Positions 22,761 through 28,660 of a DNA stretch of 31,558 nucleotides are shown piece after piece. The stretch comes from a virus: positions 1 through 31,558 of the IMG/VR virus record IMGVR_UViG_3300037485_000324; one strand, 5' to 3'. A program made the translations under genes and the position numbers. Under the pieces are notes generated by a model that did no database searches, was not told the origin of the DNA, and saw only the letters and a program-made list of their open reading frames with translations. Each line of letters starts with the position of its first letter. The first letter of the stretch is position 1.

Positions 22761-23198
22761 TTATCTGCAATCGTCTTGTAAATAGTTAGAAGCTATGAAA
22801 TTCAAAGCAGCTGAATTTCTATATTTAGCTTGATTTTCTTTATAAAATGGATCAAAATTATTAACGACTGCATCAGTGTTATATTTTAATAATTCTGTAG
22901 CTTCTTGAATAGTAACATTGCTTTTATTTTTAATATCTACATTGATTTTTTTACTTGAAATATATCCTTTAGGAGTTTTAAAAGAACAAGTAAATTGTTT
23001 CCCAATAGATTCTTTAGTATTAGGTTCATCTGAATAAATTATATATCCATTTTCAAAAGAAAATTCTAAAGTTGGATTATTAAAGAACATTAAAACTTCA
23101 TCTCCAAAAAATAATTCTTTAACTGTTGTTTCATATTTAGCAGCGTAAGTATTTGCTTCTTTTTCAATTTCTAATTTTACAAAATCTAATGTGGTCAT
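22761..23198 (-). CDS. Hypothetical protein, first gene of the early operon (145 aa)
   Basis: The protein is soluble and mixed alpha/beta, with FVKLEIEKEANTYAAKYETT at the start, a beta stretch (NPTLEFSFENGYIIYSDEPN, about 41-60), GKQFTCSFKTPKGYISSKK and a helical end. There is no recognised family. As the first gene behind the 23241 promoter it should be among the earliest expressed and may be a host-takeover protein. Its 30-nt leader contains CACTAAAACAAA. The 45-nt gap after it contains nothing visible. Confidence 0.6.
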   Translation of the reverse strand: MTTLDFVKLEIEKEANTYAAKYETTVKELFFGDEVLMFFNNPTLEFSFENGYIIYSDEPNTKESIGKQFTCSFKTPKGYISSKKINVDIKNKSNVTIQEATELLKYNTDAVVNNFDPFYKENQAKYRNSAALNFIASNYLQDDCR

Positions 23199-23233
23199 AA
23201 TATTTGTTTTAGTGTTTCGCTTTATTGCTGGTA

Positions 23234-23241
23234 CAAATATA
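23234..23241 (-). promoter_or_regulatory. Putative promoter (-7 element) of the early operon
   Basis: TATATTTG on the minus strand matches TAnnTTTG of Bacteroidota sigma-A promoters. Transcription would begin near 23228, about 30 nt before the ATG at 23198. A clear TTG is missing at the -33 position; the sequence there is a T-run (about 23259-23266). It lies between a strong terminator (23284-23320) and a gene, the expected place for an early promoter. Confidence 0.55.
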
Positions 23242-23283
23242 TAAACAATTTGTTAATAAAAAAACTTTTTTACATTTATTTTC

Positions 23284-23320
23284 AAAAAAAAATTCCCAAG
23301 CCAATAAAGACAAGGGAATT
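23284..23320 (-). terminator. Strong intrinsic terminator after ninG
   Basis: Minus strand: AATTCCC (23320-23314), a 16-nt loop, GGGAATT (23297-23291), then a run of Ts down to 23284. It lies about 40 nt past the ninG stop and closes that transcription unit just before the early promoter at 23241. Confidence 0.88.
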
Positions 23321-23356
23321 CTCTCGGGTCACTAAACCAAATTATGAATGATAACA

Positions 23357-23911
23357 TTACAAAGATACGTTTAATTGTTTAATTAAAATGTCAAACTTTA
23401 ATTTTTTAGCTATTAATTCATCTTTGGAATATTTGTAGTTTCTTTTCTCGTCGCTAATCAGATCCAACTTCTGGACAAATTCATTTCCGTATCTGTTTAT
23501 TAATCCTTTTCTATATTCAAGTAAATTTCCAGATAAAAACTTATTGCAATGGCTGTTGCATTGCTTGTGGCAGTTCCTCTCATCAAACATCAAACCCGAA
23601 TACATCCCAGCACTATAAAAGTGACCGCCGGCCCAATCTGTTGTATTTAAGTTTCCACAACTAATGCAAGGTAAATCCTTGTCACGCATTCTAACCCACT
23701 TTTGAAACGACTTCTTTGCATCTGCCTCATATTGTGAAAGTGTTTTTAATTTGTCCTTTAAAACGGCCTTTTCTGCTTTCCATTCTCTTGCCTCTTTTTG
23801 GTCTTTTAGGTTTTTAGAATGAATGATGGCACATTTATAATTGCAAACTGCTTGTGCAAATGATACTGGAACAAATGATACTTGACAAACTTTACATTTC
23901 TTTGCTTTCAT
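23357..23911 (-). CDS. ninG: NinG-like recombination protein
   Basis: The 184-aa protein fits the lambda NinG (Rap) family: an N-terminal zinc-type segment (CKVCQVSFVP from residue 6, CNYKC at about 23-27), a helical linker rich in Lys and Glu, CISCGNLNTTDWAGGHFYSA (about 82-101), then MFDERNCHKQCNSHCNKFLS (about 108-127). NinG cuts branched DNA in recombination. The gene ends the unit with the surface lipoprotein and 59-aa gene and is closed by a strong terminator. It is separated from erf by the early promoter, so it may be made at another time. The 59-aa gene overlaps its start by 20 nt. Confidence 0.85.
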   Translation of the reverse strand: MKAKKCKVCQVSFVPVSFAQAVCNYKCAIIHSKNLKDQKEAREWKAEKAVLKDKLKTLSQYEADAKKSFQKWVRMRDKDLPCISCGNLNTTDWAGGHFYSAGMYSGLMFDERNCHKQCNSHCNKFLSGNLLEYRKGLINRYGNEFVQKLDLISDEKRNYKYSKDELIAKKLKFDILIKQLNVSL

Positions 23912-24071
23912 AGTTTATATTTTCTAAATAATTAGTAATATATTCATTTGAAAAGTCTTCGTCAGTAATTATATAATTTACTTTTTGTATTTTTTTATAT
24001 TTCCAAATTACTTCAATTAAATTTTTACCGCCTAATTTATTTCTTTCTATTGATATTATTTTAATTTTCAT
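23892..24071 (-). CDS. Small hypothetical protein (59 aa)
   Basis: ATG at 24071 follows directly on the lipoprotein TAG (TAGATG) and the frame runs 59 codons to TAA at 23892, overlapping ninG by 20 nt. The product is Ile/Lys/Asn-rich (MKIKIISIERNKLGGKNLIE, then VIWKYKKIQKVNYIITDEDF). There is no membrane segment. The tight link on both sides suggests co-translation with ninG. No family recognised. Confidence 0.62.
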   Translation of the reverse strand: MKIKIISIERNKLGGKNLIEVIWKYKKIQKVNYIITDEDFSNEYITNYLENINYESKEM

Positions 24072-24314
24072 CTAATTACAGTATTGACTTCCTAAACTTA
24101 CTATTTCATAAACTTGTTGCTGTGTTATAACATCAGTGCAGTTGTTTTTTACTTTAAAGACTGTATACGGTGTCACTCCATCTGGACCAGCAACATTAAA
24201 CGTTGATGCTTGTATCACTTCACCACAGTTGCAATCACTGTTTGATATTGTTTCATCTGTTGAGCAGCTAAAAGATATTAATGCAACTGCTAAAATTGTA
24301 ATTACTTTTTTCAT
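24072..24314 (-). CDS. Small surface lipoprotein (possible superinfection-exclusion protein)
   Basis: The 80-aa protein starts with a lipoprotein signal: MKKVITILAVALISFSC, with Cys17 as the lipidated residue, followed by STDETISNSD. The acidic residues right after Cys17 resemble the lipoprotein export signal that sends lipoproteins to the Bacteroidota cell surface. The mature part has four more cysteines (28, 30, 59, 79), likely two disulfides, and no enzyme motif. Phage surface lipoproteins often block receptors for later phages (T5 Llp, Cor-type proteins), so exclusion is a good hypothesis. It lies below a structured non-coding region and above the 59-aa gene and ninG, with an A-rich leader but no Shine-Dalgarno sequence. 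Confidence 0.68.
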   Translation of the reverse strand: MKKVITILAVALISFSCSTDETISNSDCNCGEVIQASTFNVAGPDGVTPYTVFKVKNNCTDVITQQQVYEIVSLGSQYCN

Positions 24315-24361
24315 ATTAGTTATTTATTTACTTGTTTAGTTATTTGTTTAGTTATTTATAA

Positions 24362-24400
24362 TGTATTTTCAAAGTTACTTATAGTGTATTTTCAAAGTTA
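24362..24400 (-). promoter_or_regulatory. Two TAACTTTG promoter-like elements in a 23-bp tandem repeat
   Basis: The plus-strand unit TGTATTTTCAAAGTTA occurs at 24362-24377 and 24385-24400. On the minus strand each unit holds TAACTTTG, a match to TAnnTTTG. The upstream copy has no TTG at the proper distance; the other has a TTG only 15 nt upstream. They stand 56 and 79 nt before the lipoprotein ATG and could be tandem promoters or tandem regulator sites. Confidence 0.42.
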
Positions 24401-24410
24401 GTTAGTTAAT

Positions 24411-24449
24411 TATTTACTTTCTTTTGTTAGATTTTGTTGCTTTAAAGAT
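24411..24449. repeat. 40-base imperfect direct repeat, copy A
   Basis: Copy A begins TATTTACTTTCTT and ends TTTAAAGAT. Copy B at 24501-24540 has the same beginning (13 identical bases) and the end TTTGAAAGAT. Nearly all differences are transitions plus one indel. The copies flank a hairpin (24451-24502). Confidence 0.75.
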
Positions 24450-24450
24450 A

Positions 24451-24502
24451 TAGTAAACCCAAGAGAAATAGCCAAAAAAAAAGCTAAATCCATTGGGTAC
24501 TA
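24451..24502 (-). ncRNA. Bulged hairpin between the two 40-base repeats
   Basis: TAGTA-AA-CCCAA (24451-24462) pairs with TTGGGTACTA (24493-24502) as a 10-bp stem with an AA bulge. Inside it, TAGC (24469-24472) pairs with GCTA (24483-24486) around a long homopolymer (A on the plus strand, T on the minus strand). It is part of a run of stem-loops that fills this non-coding region. Confidence 0.5.
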
Positions 24503-24540
24503 TTTACTTTCTTCCGTTGAGTTTCGTCACTTTGAAAGAT
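24501..24540. repeat. 40-base imperfect direct repeat, copy B
   Basis: Second copy of the repeat described at 24411-24449. Within this copy CTTTC (24507-24511) can pair with GAAAG (24534-24538); in copy A one of these pairs is lost. Confidence 0.75.
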
Positions 24541-24666
24541 GCTAAATTTTATTTAAGTTAAATTAGCTTTCGAACTTGCAGTACTTAAATACTGATGCCA
24601 CCATTTCGATTTAGTCTGGTGCTTACTTTCGCATAACCCGATGGTAACCCATCATTTTGTAGTAAG
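24541..24666 (-). ncRNA. Cluster of four further stem-loops
   Basis: Perfect short stems follow one another: GCTAA/TTAGC (24541-24545 with 24563-24567), CAGTA/TACTG (24579-24583 with 24590-24594), CACCA/TGGTG (24599-24603 with 24617-24621) and CTTACT/AGTAAG (24622-24627 with 24661-24666). The last encloses GATGG-TAAC-CCATC (24640-24653). The third and fourth stems touch and could stack coaxially. There is no ORF here. The density of stems suggests a folded RNA; the strand is taken from the promoter at 24809-24838, which would need readthrough of the terminator at 24697-24748. Confidence 0.5.
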
Positions 24667-24696
24667 TTGATAATTTCTCGCAAACGTGATTGTAGA

Positions 24697-24803
24697 CAAA
24701 AACAAGAAACCCTTAATCAAAGAGGCTAGACGGTCTTTGTTAAGGGTTATTTCGGTCATCAAAATGGCAACCTACTTAATCAATAGGTGTCTAGCCAAAT
24801 TGA
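24697..24803 (-). ncRNA. Structured RNA with terminator/antiterminator-like alternative folds
   Basis: Predicted minus-strand RNA from the 24809-24838 promoter. Parts in order: TTGATGA/TCATCAA stem (24800-24806 with 24756-24762) enclosing segment a GGCTAGAC (24796-24789) and a hairpin ACCTA/TAGGT whose 9-nt loop is segment b TTGATTAAG (24783-24775); then a terminator hairpin of 15 bp with one bulge (24748-24734 with 24723-24708), loop CCGTCTAGCC, followed by TTTCTTGTTTTTG. The terminator loop contains the complement of a. Its 5' arm contains CTTAACAA, the complement of b, and its 3' arm repeats b exactly. Pairs a/a* and b/b* are nested, so they form an alternative fold that breaks the terminator. 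Confidence 0.62.
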
Positions 24804-24808
24804 TGAGC

Positions 24809-24838
24809 CAAAGATAGAACTATTATTTTAATAAACAA
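24809..24838 (-). promoter_or_regulatory. Bacteroidota-type promoter for the structured RNA
   Basis: On the minus strand TTG (24838-24836), a 19-base spacer and TATCTTTG (24816-24809) match the consensus TTG-N17-23-TAnnTTTG without mismatch, the best such match I found in the window. Transcription should begin near 24803, at the first base pairs of the structured RNA. It lies directly after the endolysin stop. An AT-only hairpin (TATTTTA/TAAAATA, 24824-24830 with 24840-24846) overlaps it and may weakly end the lysis transcript. Confidence 0.65.
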
Positions 24839-24846
24839 CTAAAATA

Positions 24847-25299
24847 TTAAAATTTTTCATAATTAGTTTTGCCATTTACTTTTTTGGCTCTTAAAACTTG
24901 GTTTCTATTCTTGTCAGAATAAGATACGTGCAACCAATCTGGATTGTCTTTTGTACCGAATTCCCAGATAAGTTGGTCAAACTTCAAATTGTCTTTTATC
25001 CAATGAAATAAAATAGCATTTGTTACCTTACTGCCTTGCATATCTATATCAATAGCCTCGCCTCTGCAATGTTGGCTTGTTACGCTGCCTTTAATGGCTT
25101 GATTTAAGTTAATGATACGATAACCGCTTGTGATGTGAATTGGTACGTTAAAATGCTCCCTTGCTGGCTCGAAAACCTTTTCTGCTAATCTGATTAAATT
25201 TGCTAATTGGACTTGATTAGGCTGGTTTACTATTCCCAATTTGATGGCAGTTTCTGAATGTGTTAATTCCTCGAGTGTTAAATGCTTGCTTACTTTCAT
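24847..25299 (-). CDS. Endolysin, M15-family peptidase
   Basis: The 150-aa protein is a single M15-type (Peptidase_M15_3-like) domain: HITSGYR (residues 55-61), SQHCRGEAIDID at 75-86 with zinc ligands His77 and Asp84, and DWLHVSY at 121-127 with His124. Such enzymes cut peptide bonds of the peptidoglycan stem or cross-link. There is no signal peptide, so export depends on a holin. It is the last gene of the lysis cassette and overlaps the spanin gene by 4 nt (ATGA). The N-terminal KHLTLEELTHSETAIKLGI resembles the usual lead-in of these phage enzymes. Confidence 0.9.
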   Translation of the reverse strand: MKVSKHLTLEELTHSETAIKLGIVNQPNQVQLANLIRLAEKVFEPAREHFNVPIHITSGYRIINLNQAIKGSVTSQHCRGEAIDIDMQGSKVTNAILFHWIKDNLKFDQLIWEFGTKDNPDWLHVSYSDKNRNQVLRAKKVNGKTNYEKF

Positions 25300-25781
25300 A
25301 ATATACTAAATTTGTTTTTTAAATAAATACCTAATGCTATCAATCCCAAAATTAAAAATATAAACCAAAGATAGTTCCAGAATGAAACGGCTTCTTTGTC
25401 TATTTTCTTAACTGTGCTTTGTTTGTGTTCTTCAATCTTGTTGTTACTTTTGATATTAACCGCTTTTTCTTCGATTTGCGCTATTGTTTTATCTTTTACT
25501 ATACTTATACTAACTTTCTTTTTTTGATGCTTAATTTTAGCGTTTAAATAAGTCTTGCCATCTATCACCATCGGTTTTGTGCTGTCAATAGGTGTTACTT
25601 CTATTTCGTCACTTGTTGAATTATTAACTATGTTTAGATTTTCAGTTATATTCGTGCTGGTCTTGGATGTATCTGATATTGCGATTTGCGTTTCTGTCTT
25701 CTTTTGTTCGTCTATTTTGGACTTATCCACCTTTCTGGCACCACAACTGACAAACAACAGCAAAATTAATAAATATTTCAT
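25296..25781 (-). CDS. Probable unimolecular spanin (u-spanin)
   Basis: The 161-aa protein has a lipoprotein signal MKYLLILLLFVSCGAR with Cys13 as lipid site, then a polar Lys/Thr/Asn/Glu-rich periplasmic part with a beta stretch (MVIDGKTYLNAKIKHQKKKV, 71-90), and one transmembrane helix near the C-terminus (FWNYLWFIFLILGLIALGIY, 134-153) followed by a basic tail. Outer-membrane lipid at one end and inner-membrane helix at the other is the layout of the T1 gp11-type u-spanin, which fuses the two membranes in the last step of lysis. It lies between a membrane/coiled-coil gene and the endolysin, overlapping both by 4 nt. Confidence 0.75.
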   Translation of the reverse strand: MKYLLILLLFVSCGARKVDKSKIDEQKKTETQIAISDTSKTSTNITENLNIVNNSTSDEIEVTPIDSTKPMVIDGKTYLNAKIKHQKKKVSISIVKDKTIAQIEEKAVNIKSNNKIEEHKQSTVKKIDKEAVSFWNYLWFIFLILGLIALGIYLKNKFSIL

Positions 25782-26146
25782 ATTCCTTTTTTAAGTTTGT
25801 TTACTTCCAATTTTAATTTGTCGTAGTCACTTTGTAACTTGTTATATTTCGCTTCTAATTCTCTATGTAAACGTTCCCAATTTTGAGAAACTTCTATTTC
25901 CTTTGCGTAACTTAATTGTATCTCGTTAAACTTGTTTTGTAATTCTCTGTTATGCTTTCTCATTTCTGATAGTTCGGTCATAACTTCTGACATCCTATCT
26001 TTATAGTCTTCTAAAAAACCATTATACATATTTTGCATAGTGGAAACTGCATCGGTTTTAGCTTTCATTCTGCCTCCAAAAATCCACGCTACTGGCACTG
26101 AAATATATCCAACTAATGCTAACCAATTGTCTTGTAAAAAATTCAT
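25778..26146 (-). CDS. Membrane-anchored coiled-coil protein of the lysis cassette
   Basis: The 122-aa protein has an N-terminal transmembrane helix (WLALVGYISVPVAWIFGG, residues 8-25) and a long coiled coil of Glu/Lys/Leu/Asn (about 55-122, for example SEMRKHNRELQNKFNEIQLS). The layout resembles i-spanins such as lambda Rz, but there is no separate outer-membrane spanin and a u-spanin follows, so it may instead be an anchor or holin regulator. It overlaps the holin-like gene upstream and the spanin gene downstream by 4 nt each. Confidence 0.6.
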   Translation of the reverse strand: MNFLQDNWLALVGYISVPVAWIFGGRMKAKTDAVSTMQNMYNGFLEDYKDRMSEVMTELSEMRKHNRELQNKFNEIQLSYAKEIEVSQNWERLHRELEAKYNKLQSDYDKLKLEVNKLKKGI

Positions 26147-26346
26147 TCGTTTATTGTTATTTTTGATTTAAAATTATCTTTTGTCATATATGCTAATAAT
26201 GCTGAACCGCCTACTTTTATTATTGTAATCAGTCCGTTATTTATTCCAAAATCTTGAAGGATATTATATTGCGCATCGATTAAAACAGTTATTAACCACG
26301 AAATTACTACCCAATACTCTTTTAAAAACGCTTTTAACTTTACCAT
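26143..26346 (-). CDS. Putative holin (67 aa)
   Basis: I chose the ATG at 26346 (MVKLKAFLKEY), which gives 67 aa; a longer frame from 26391 would add 15 polar residues lying wholly inside the upstream gene. The product has a basic N-terminus, two hydrophobic helices (WVVISWLITVLIDAQ, about 12-26, and GLITIIKVGGSALLAYMT, about 38-55) and a charged tail. This is the size and topology of small holins, which release the endolysin at a set time. It lies two genes before the endolysin. It overlaps the 80-aa membrane gene by 7 nt (ATGGTAA) and the coiled-coil gene by 4 nt. Confidence 0.6.
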   Translation of the reverse strand: MVKLKAFLKEYWVVISWLITVLIDAQYNILQDFGINNGLITIIKVGGSALLAYMTKDNFKSKITINE

Positions 26347-26582
26347 ATTGTGTAGACTATTTGAATTACTAATGCACCGATTACACTCCATTTAACATCC
26401 CAATAATCAACTGGTGCTTTGCTATACATTTCCCATCCCCACTCCCACATCGTAGCTATTACGGCAGTGATAAAAGCACTGATAAAGAACTGAACTAATA
26501 AAGGCACACCCGAATAGGTTTGATTTAAAAGTAACGCTATAAATAAGCCACCGATAAAATGTTTGTGATAATTCTGTTTCAT
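26340..26582 (-). CDS. Small membrane protein next to the holin (80 aa)
   Basis: The protein has a short His/Lys-rich start (MKQNYHKHF) and three hydrophobic segments: IGGLFIALLLNQTYSGVPLL (about 10-29), VQFFISAFITAVIATMWEWG (about 30-49) and VIGALVIQIVYTIW at the end. Size and position suggest a holin, antiholin or pinholin partner of the 67-aa protein. Two adjacent small membrane proteins are common in lysis cassettes, so which is the holin cannot be told from sequence. Its start shares one base with the tail-fibre stop codon. Confidence 0.55.
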   Translation of the reverse strand: MKQNYHKHFIGGLFIALLLNQTYSGVPLLVQFFISAFITAVIATMWEWGWEMYSKAPVDYWDVKWSVIGALVIQIVYTIW

Positions 26583-28216
26583 TAGATTGTAGATTTATTT
26601 TTGTATCGAGTTATTTTAAAATTCTGTTTAGTAAAAGTATCGGCAGCATTTCCAGTTACTGTAAAATATAACGTGTTTGCAACTGCTGGATTAAACGTAT
26701 ATGATGCCCAAGGATTAGCAGCTAATGTCGATGTAGCCTCATCCGTAGCTATTCCTACCGTATTAGCTAAACATTTAATAGTTGAACCTCTAACGTGAAA
26801 TTCTCTTTTAATGGTTTGAAATAAGTTAGTCGTTCCAAGTGATGCACTAATCGCTAAAAATTGAGCAGTTCCACTATTAAAAGTACTTGCAGTATCTGTC
26901 CAAATTCTTATTGTTGATGCTGCTGTTACTCCTACTTTTGCGCTTAATGCTTCTATTTCAAATGCATCTAAATCACTGAAAGTATTTGCCGGAACATCCA
27001 CTTGATACATTACGATATTTGTCCCACCGTTTACAGTTGTACCTAATACATTGCAGTTTAGAATAACTTGCATATAGTTATCAGTAACAAAAGTCTTGAC
27101 TAAATTATTAGTTGGATATTTAGTTGCTGAATTATCTAATAATGTATTCTCTTTATTAGCTACGTTTTCTGGTGTAAAACCTAATGCAGTTGCAATCGTT
27201 TTAGGCTTCCAAAGCAACGTTGGTGTGTCATAGGTCAATACTTCATTATTGTTAGGTGCAATAGCTGATACGTTGTGTAATTCTTCTAATTCGTAACCAT
27301 TATCAACCTTAACAAATATCTTACCTTGATTAATATGTGCATATTCTACAAAGCCAATAATCACGGTGTGAATAGGTGCGGCTGGTTTAATGTTTGTGGC
27401 TTGTCCAGCTACTGTTCCACTCAAATAAAGTACATCGCCATCAACCCAAGTTTCACCTTGCAAACTTCCAGTTGTGTTAATCTGTTGAACTTGTCCGCTA
27501 GTCGTGATAAATCCCTCTGCATTGTTAAGTATGTTTTCAGTTACTAAACCTAAAGTTGTAGTACTGTTTAAATCATTATTTGCTAATGCCAAATCTACTT
27601 TTGGTCTTTGACCTTGCGCTCCAGTTACTCTAACTATTTGATAATTGCTTTCTAATAACGTTATGTTTGTAGCTGTTTTGTTTACTACTCTTGCAACTGT
27701 TTCTTGTCCTATTTGCAAAGTTACTGCTCCACCTTTAAGTTTCAAATCTAATGTTCCAGCAGTATCATTCCATACCATAGAACCAACTCCAGTAGGTACA
27801 TTTGTAGGTGTTAAATCGAATTCTAAATTGCCTAATTGAATACCAAACTCGCCCAAGTTTACATCTTGCGTTGCTCCGCTATATGGTACAAAAGTTGCAG
27901 CACTTGGAATGGTAGGTTTATTTAAAATTAAAGCATCACCACTTACCGCATTCCAATCAGCATTTACATTTACTTCTGCACCGGCAGCAATACCAGCAAG
28001 TTTAGTCTTTTCTGTTTGTGAATACTGTTTGTAAGTTGTTCCATCAAGTACATCGTCTTGATTTAATACTACAACTCCAGTCTGACCGTTTACGCTACTC
28101 ACAGCACCACCGCCACCGCTTACCGTATTAACGTTTATAGTAGTTAAATTAGGCGCAATAGTCAAACTAATAGTCTCAACTGTTGGATAAATATTTATGT
28201 CTATTATATCGCTCAT
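26582..28216 (-). CDS. Tail fibre / receptor-binding protein
   Basis: The 544-aa protein is beta-rich and Thr/Asn/Ala/Val-rich. It starts with an N-terminal attachment region (about 1-35), has a Gly run and SSVNGQTGVVVL (about 39-51, a collagen-like or trimerising link found in many tail fibres), YKQYSQTEKTKLAGIAAGAE (about 62-81) and ADWNAVSGDALILNKPTIPS, then a long domain and a C-terminal beta domain. These elements are typical of Bacteroidota phage fibres and of receptor-binding proteins that vary between related phages. It lies directly upstream of the lysis genes and downstream of the Ig-like protein, with which it may assemble. Confidence 0.72.
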   Translation of the reverse strand: MSDIIDINIYPTVETISLTIAPNLTTINVNTVSGGGGAVSSVNGQTGVVVLNQDDVLDGTTYKQYSQTEKTKLAGIAAGAEVNVNADWNAVSGDALILNKPTIPSAATFVPYSGATQDVNLGEFGIQLGNLEFDLTPTNVPTGVGSMVWNDTAGTLDLKLKGGAVTLQIGQETVARVVNKTATNITLLESNYQIVRVTGAQGQRPKVDLALANNDLNSTTTLGLVTENILNNAEGFITTSGQVQQINTTGSLQGETWVDGDVLYLSGTVAGQATNIKPAAPIHTVIIGFVEYAHINQGKIFVKVDNGYELEELHNVSAIAPNNNEVLTYDTPTLLWKPKTIATALGFTPENVANKENTLLDNSATKYPTNNLVKTFVTDNYMQVILNCNVLGTTVNGGTNIVMYQVDVPANTFSDLDAFEIEALSAKVGVTAASTIRIWTDTASTFNSGTAQFLAISASLGTTNLFQTIKREFHVRGSTIKCLANTVGIATDEATSTLAANPWASYTFNPAVANTLYFTVTGNAADTFTKQNFKITRYKNKSTI

Positions 28217-28217
28217 A

Positions 28218-28553
28218 TTATCGTGTTATATCGCATTCAATTAGAAATTCACCACTTAACCAAGTCTTGACTGTGCCATCTGAAAACAGTATTTCTAAAT
28301 CATAGGCATAATTCCCGCTTGCTATGTTTATGATTTGTTTGTTTATCTTAAATAATCCGCCTACTGCATTTGTTATTGTTATACCAGCACTAGCAACCGA
28401 AGTTAAAGATAATGCAATTAAGCCACCGCATTCGCTTCTTAACTGCATCTTAATTATGGCACCAGTTAAATTAACTGCAACCGTATTTTTTAAAATAGCA
28501 AACGGCATCTCATCAAAAGTGTCGCCTTTTATGTGTGTAAAATTATAACTCAT
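28218..28553 (-). CDS. Ig-like / BppU-type tail protein
   Basis: The 111-aa protein is a single beta domain: FTHIKGDTFDEMPFAILKNT (about 5-24), AVNLTGAIIKMQLRSECGGL (about 26-45), ITITNAVGGLFKINKQ and YAYDLEILFSDGTVKTWLSG. The GDTF, VNLTGA-IxMQLR and YxYDLEI-FSDG elements match the general pattern of BppU N-terminal-like and related small tail domains that often sit upstream of receptor-binding proteins. It ends one base before the fibre gene. Its start overlaps the stop codon of the 36-aa gene by 4 nt. Confidence 0.68.
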   Translation of the reverse strand: MSYNFTHIKGDTFDEMPFAILKNTVAVNLTGAIIKMQLRSECGGLIALSLTSVASAGITITNAVGGLFKINKQIINIASGNYAYDLEILFSDGTVKTWLSGEFLIECDITR

Positions 28554-28660
28554 TTTTTTGTGTTTTGCTTGTTAAGATATTCCTTCATCTTTTCTAAATT
28601 CTCGCTCTTAATCTTGTAAGCTATGAATTTATTTTCTACTTTCTTTGGCTGCTCTTTCAT
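28550..28660 (-). CDS. Small basic protein between connector and Ig-like genes (36 aa)
   Basis: ATG at 28660 lies in ATGA overlapping the connector-like stop codon, and 36 codons run to TGA at 28550, again in ATGA with the next start. The product is short and Lys-rich (MKEQPKKVENKFIAYKIKSE, then NLEKMKEYLNKQNTKK). The overlap at both ends is strong evidence for translation. I found it by eye. Function unknown. Confidence 0.65.
   Translation of the reverse strand: MKEQPKKVENKFIAYKIKSENLEKMKEYLNKQNTKK

Noticed and set aside
23253-23357. Minus-strand ORF of 34 codons starting in TAATG at the ninG stop
   Set aside because: It runs through the intrinsic terminator hairpin and its T-run and is Phe-rich for that reason; unlikely to be translated, although the start overlap is of the coupled type.
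23360-23394. TATCTTTG at 23367-23360 as a promoter
   Set aside because: It lies in the end of ninG, its only TTG is 24 bases away, and transcription would meet the terminator within about 65 nt. A small RNA is conceivable but support is weak.
24541-24846. tRNA, tmRNA, group I intron or diversity-generating template in the non-coding region
   Set aside because: There is no cloverleaf with a T-loop, no tag ORF, no flanking split gene and no reverse transcriptase in the window.
25720-25735. DnaA-box-like TTATCCACC as origin
   Set aside because: It is a single copy inside the spanin coding region with no cluster nearby.
26143-26391. Longer 82-aa start for the holin-like gene
   Set aside because: The extra 15 residues lie inside the upstream membrane gene, and the ATG at 26346 gives the usual short overlap and a holin-like N-terminus.
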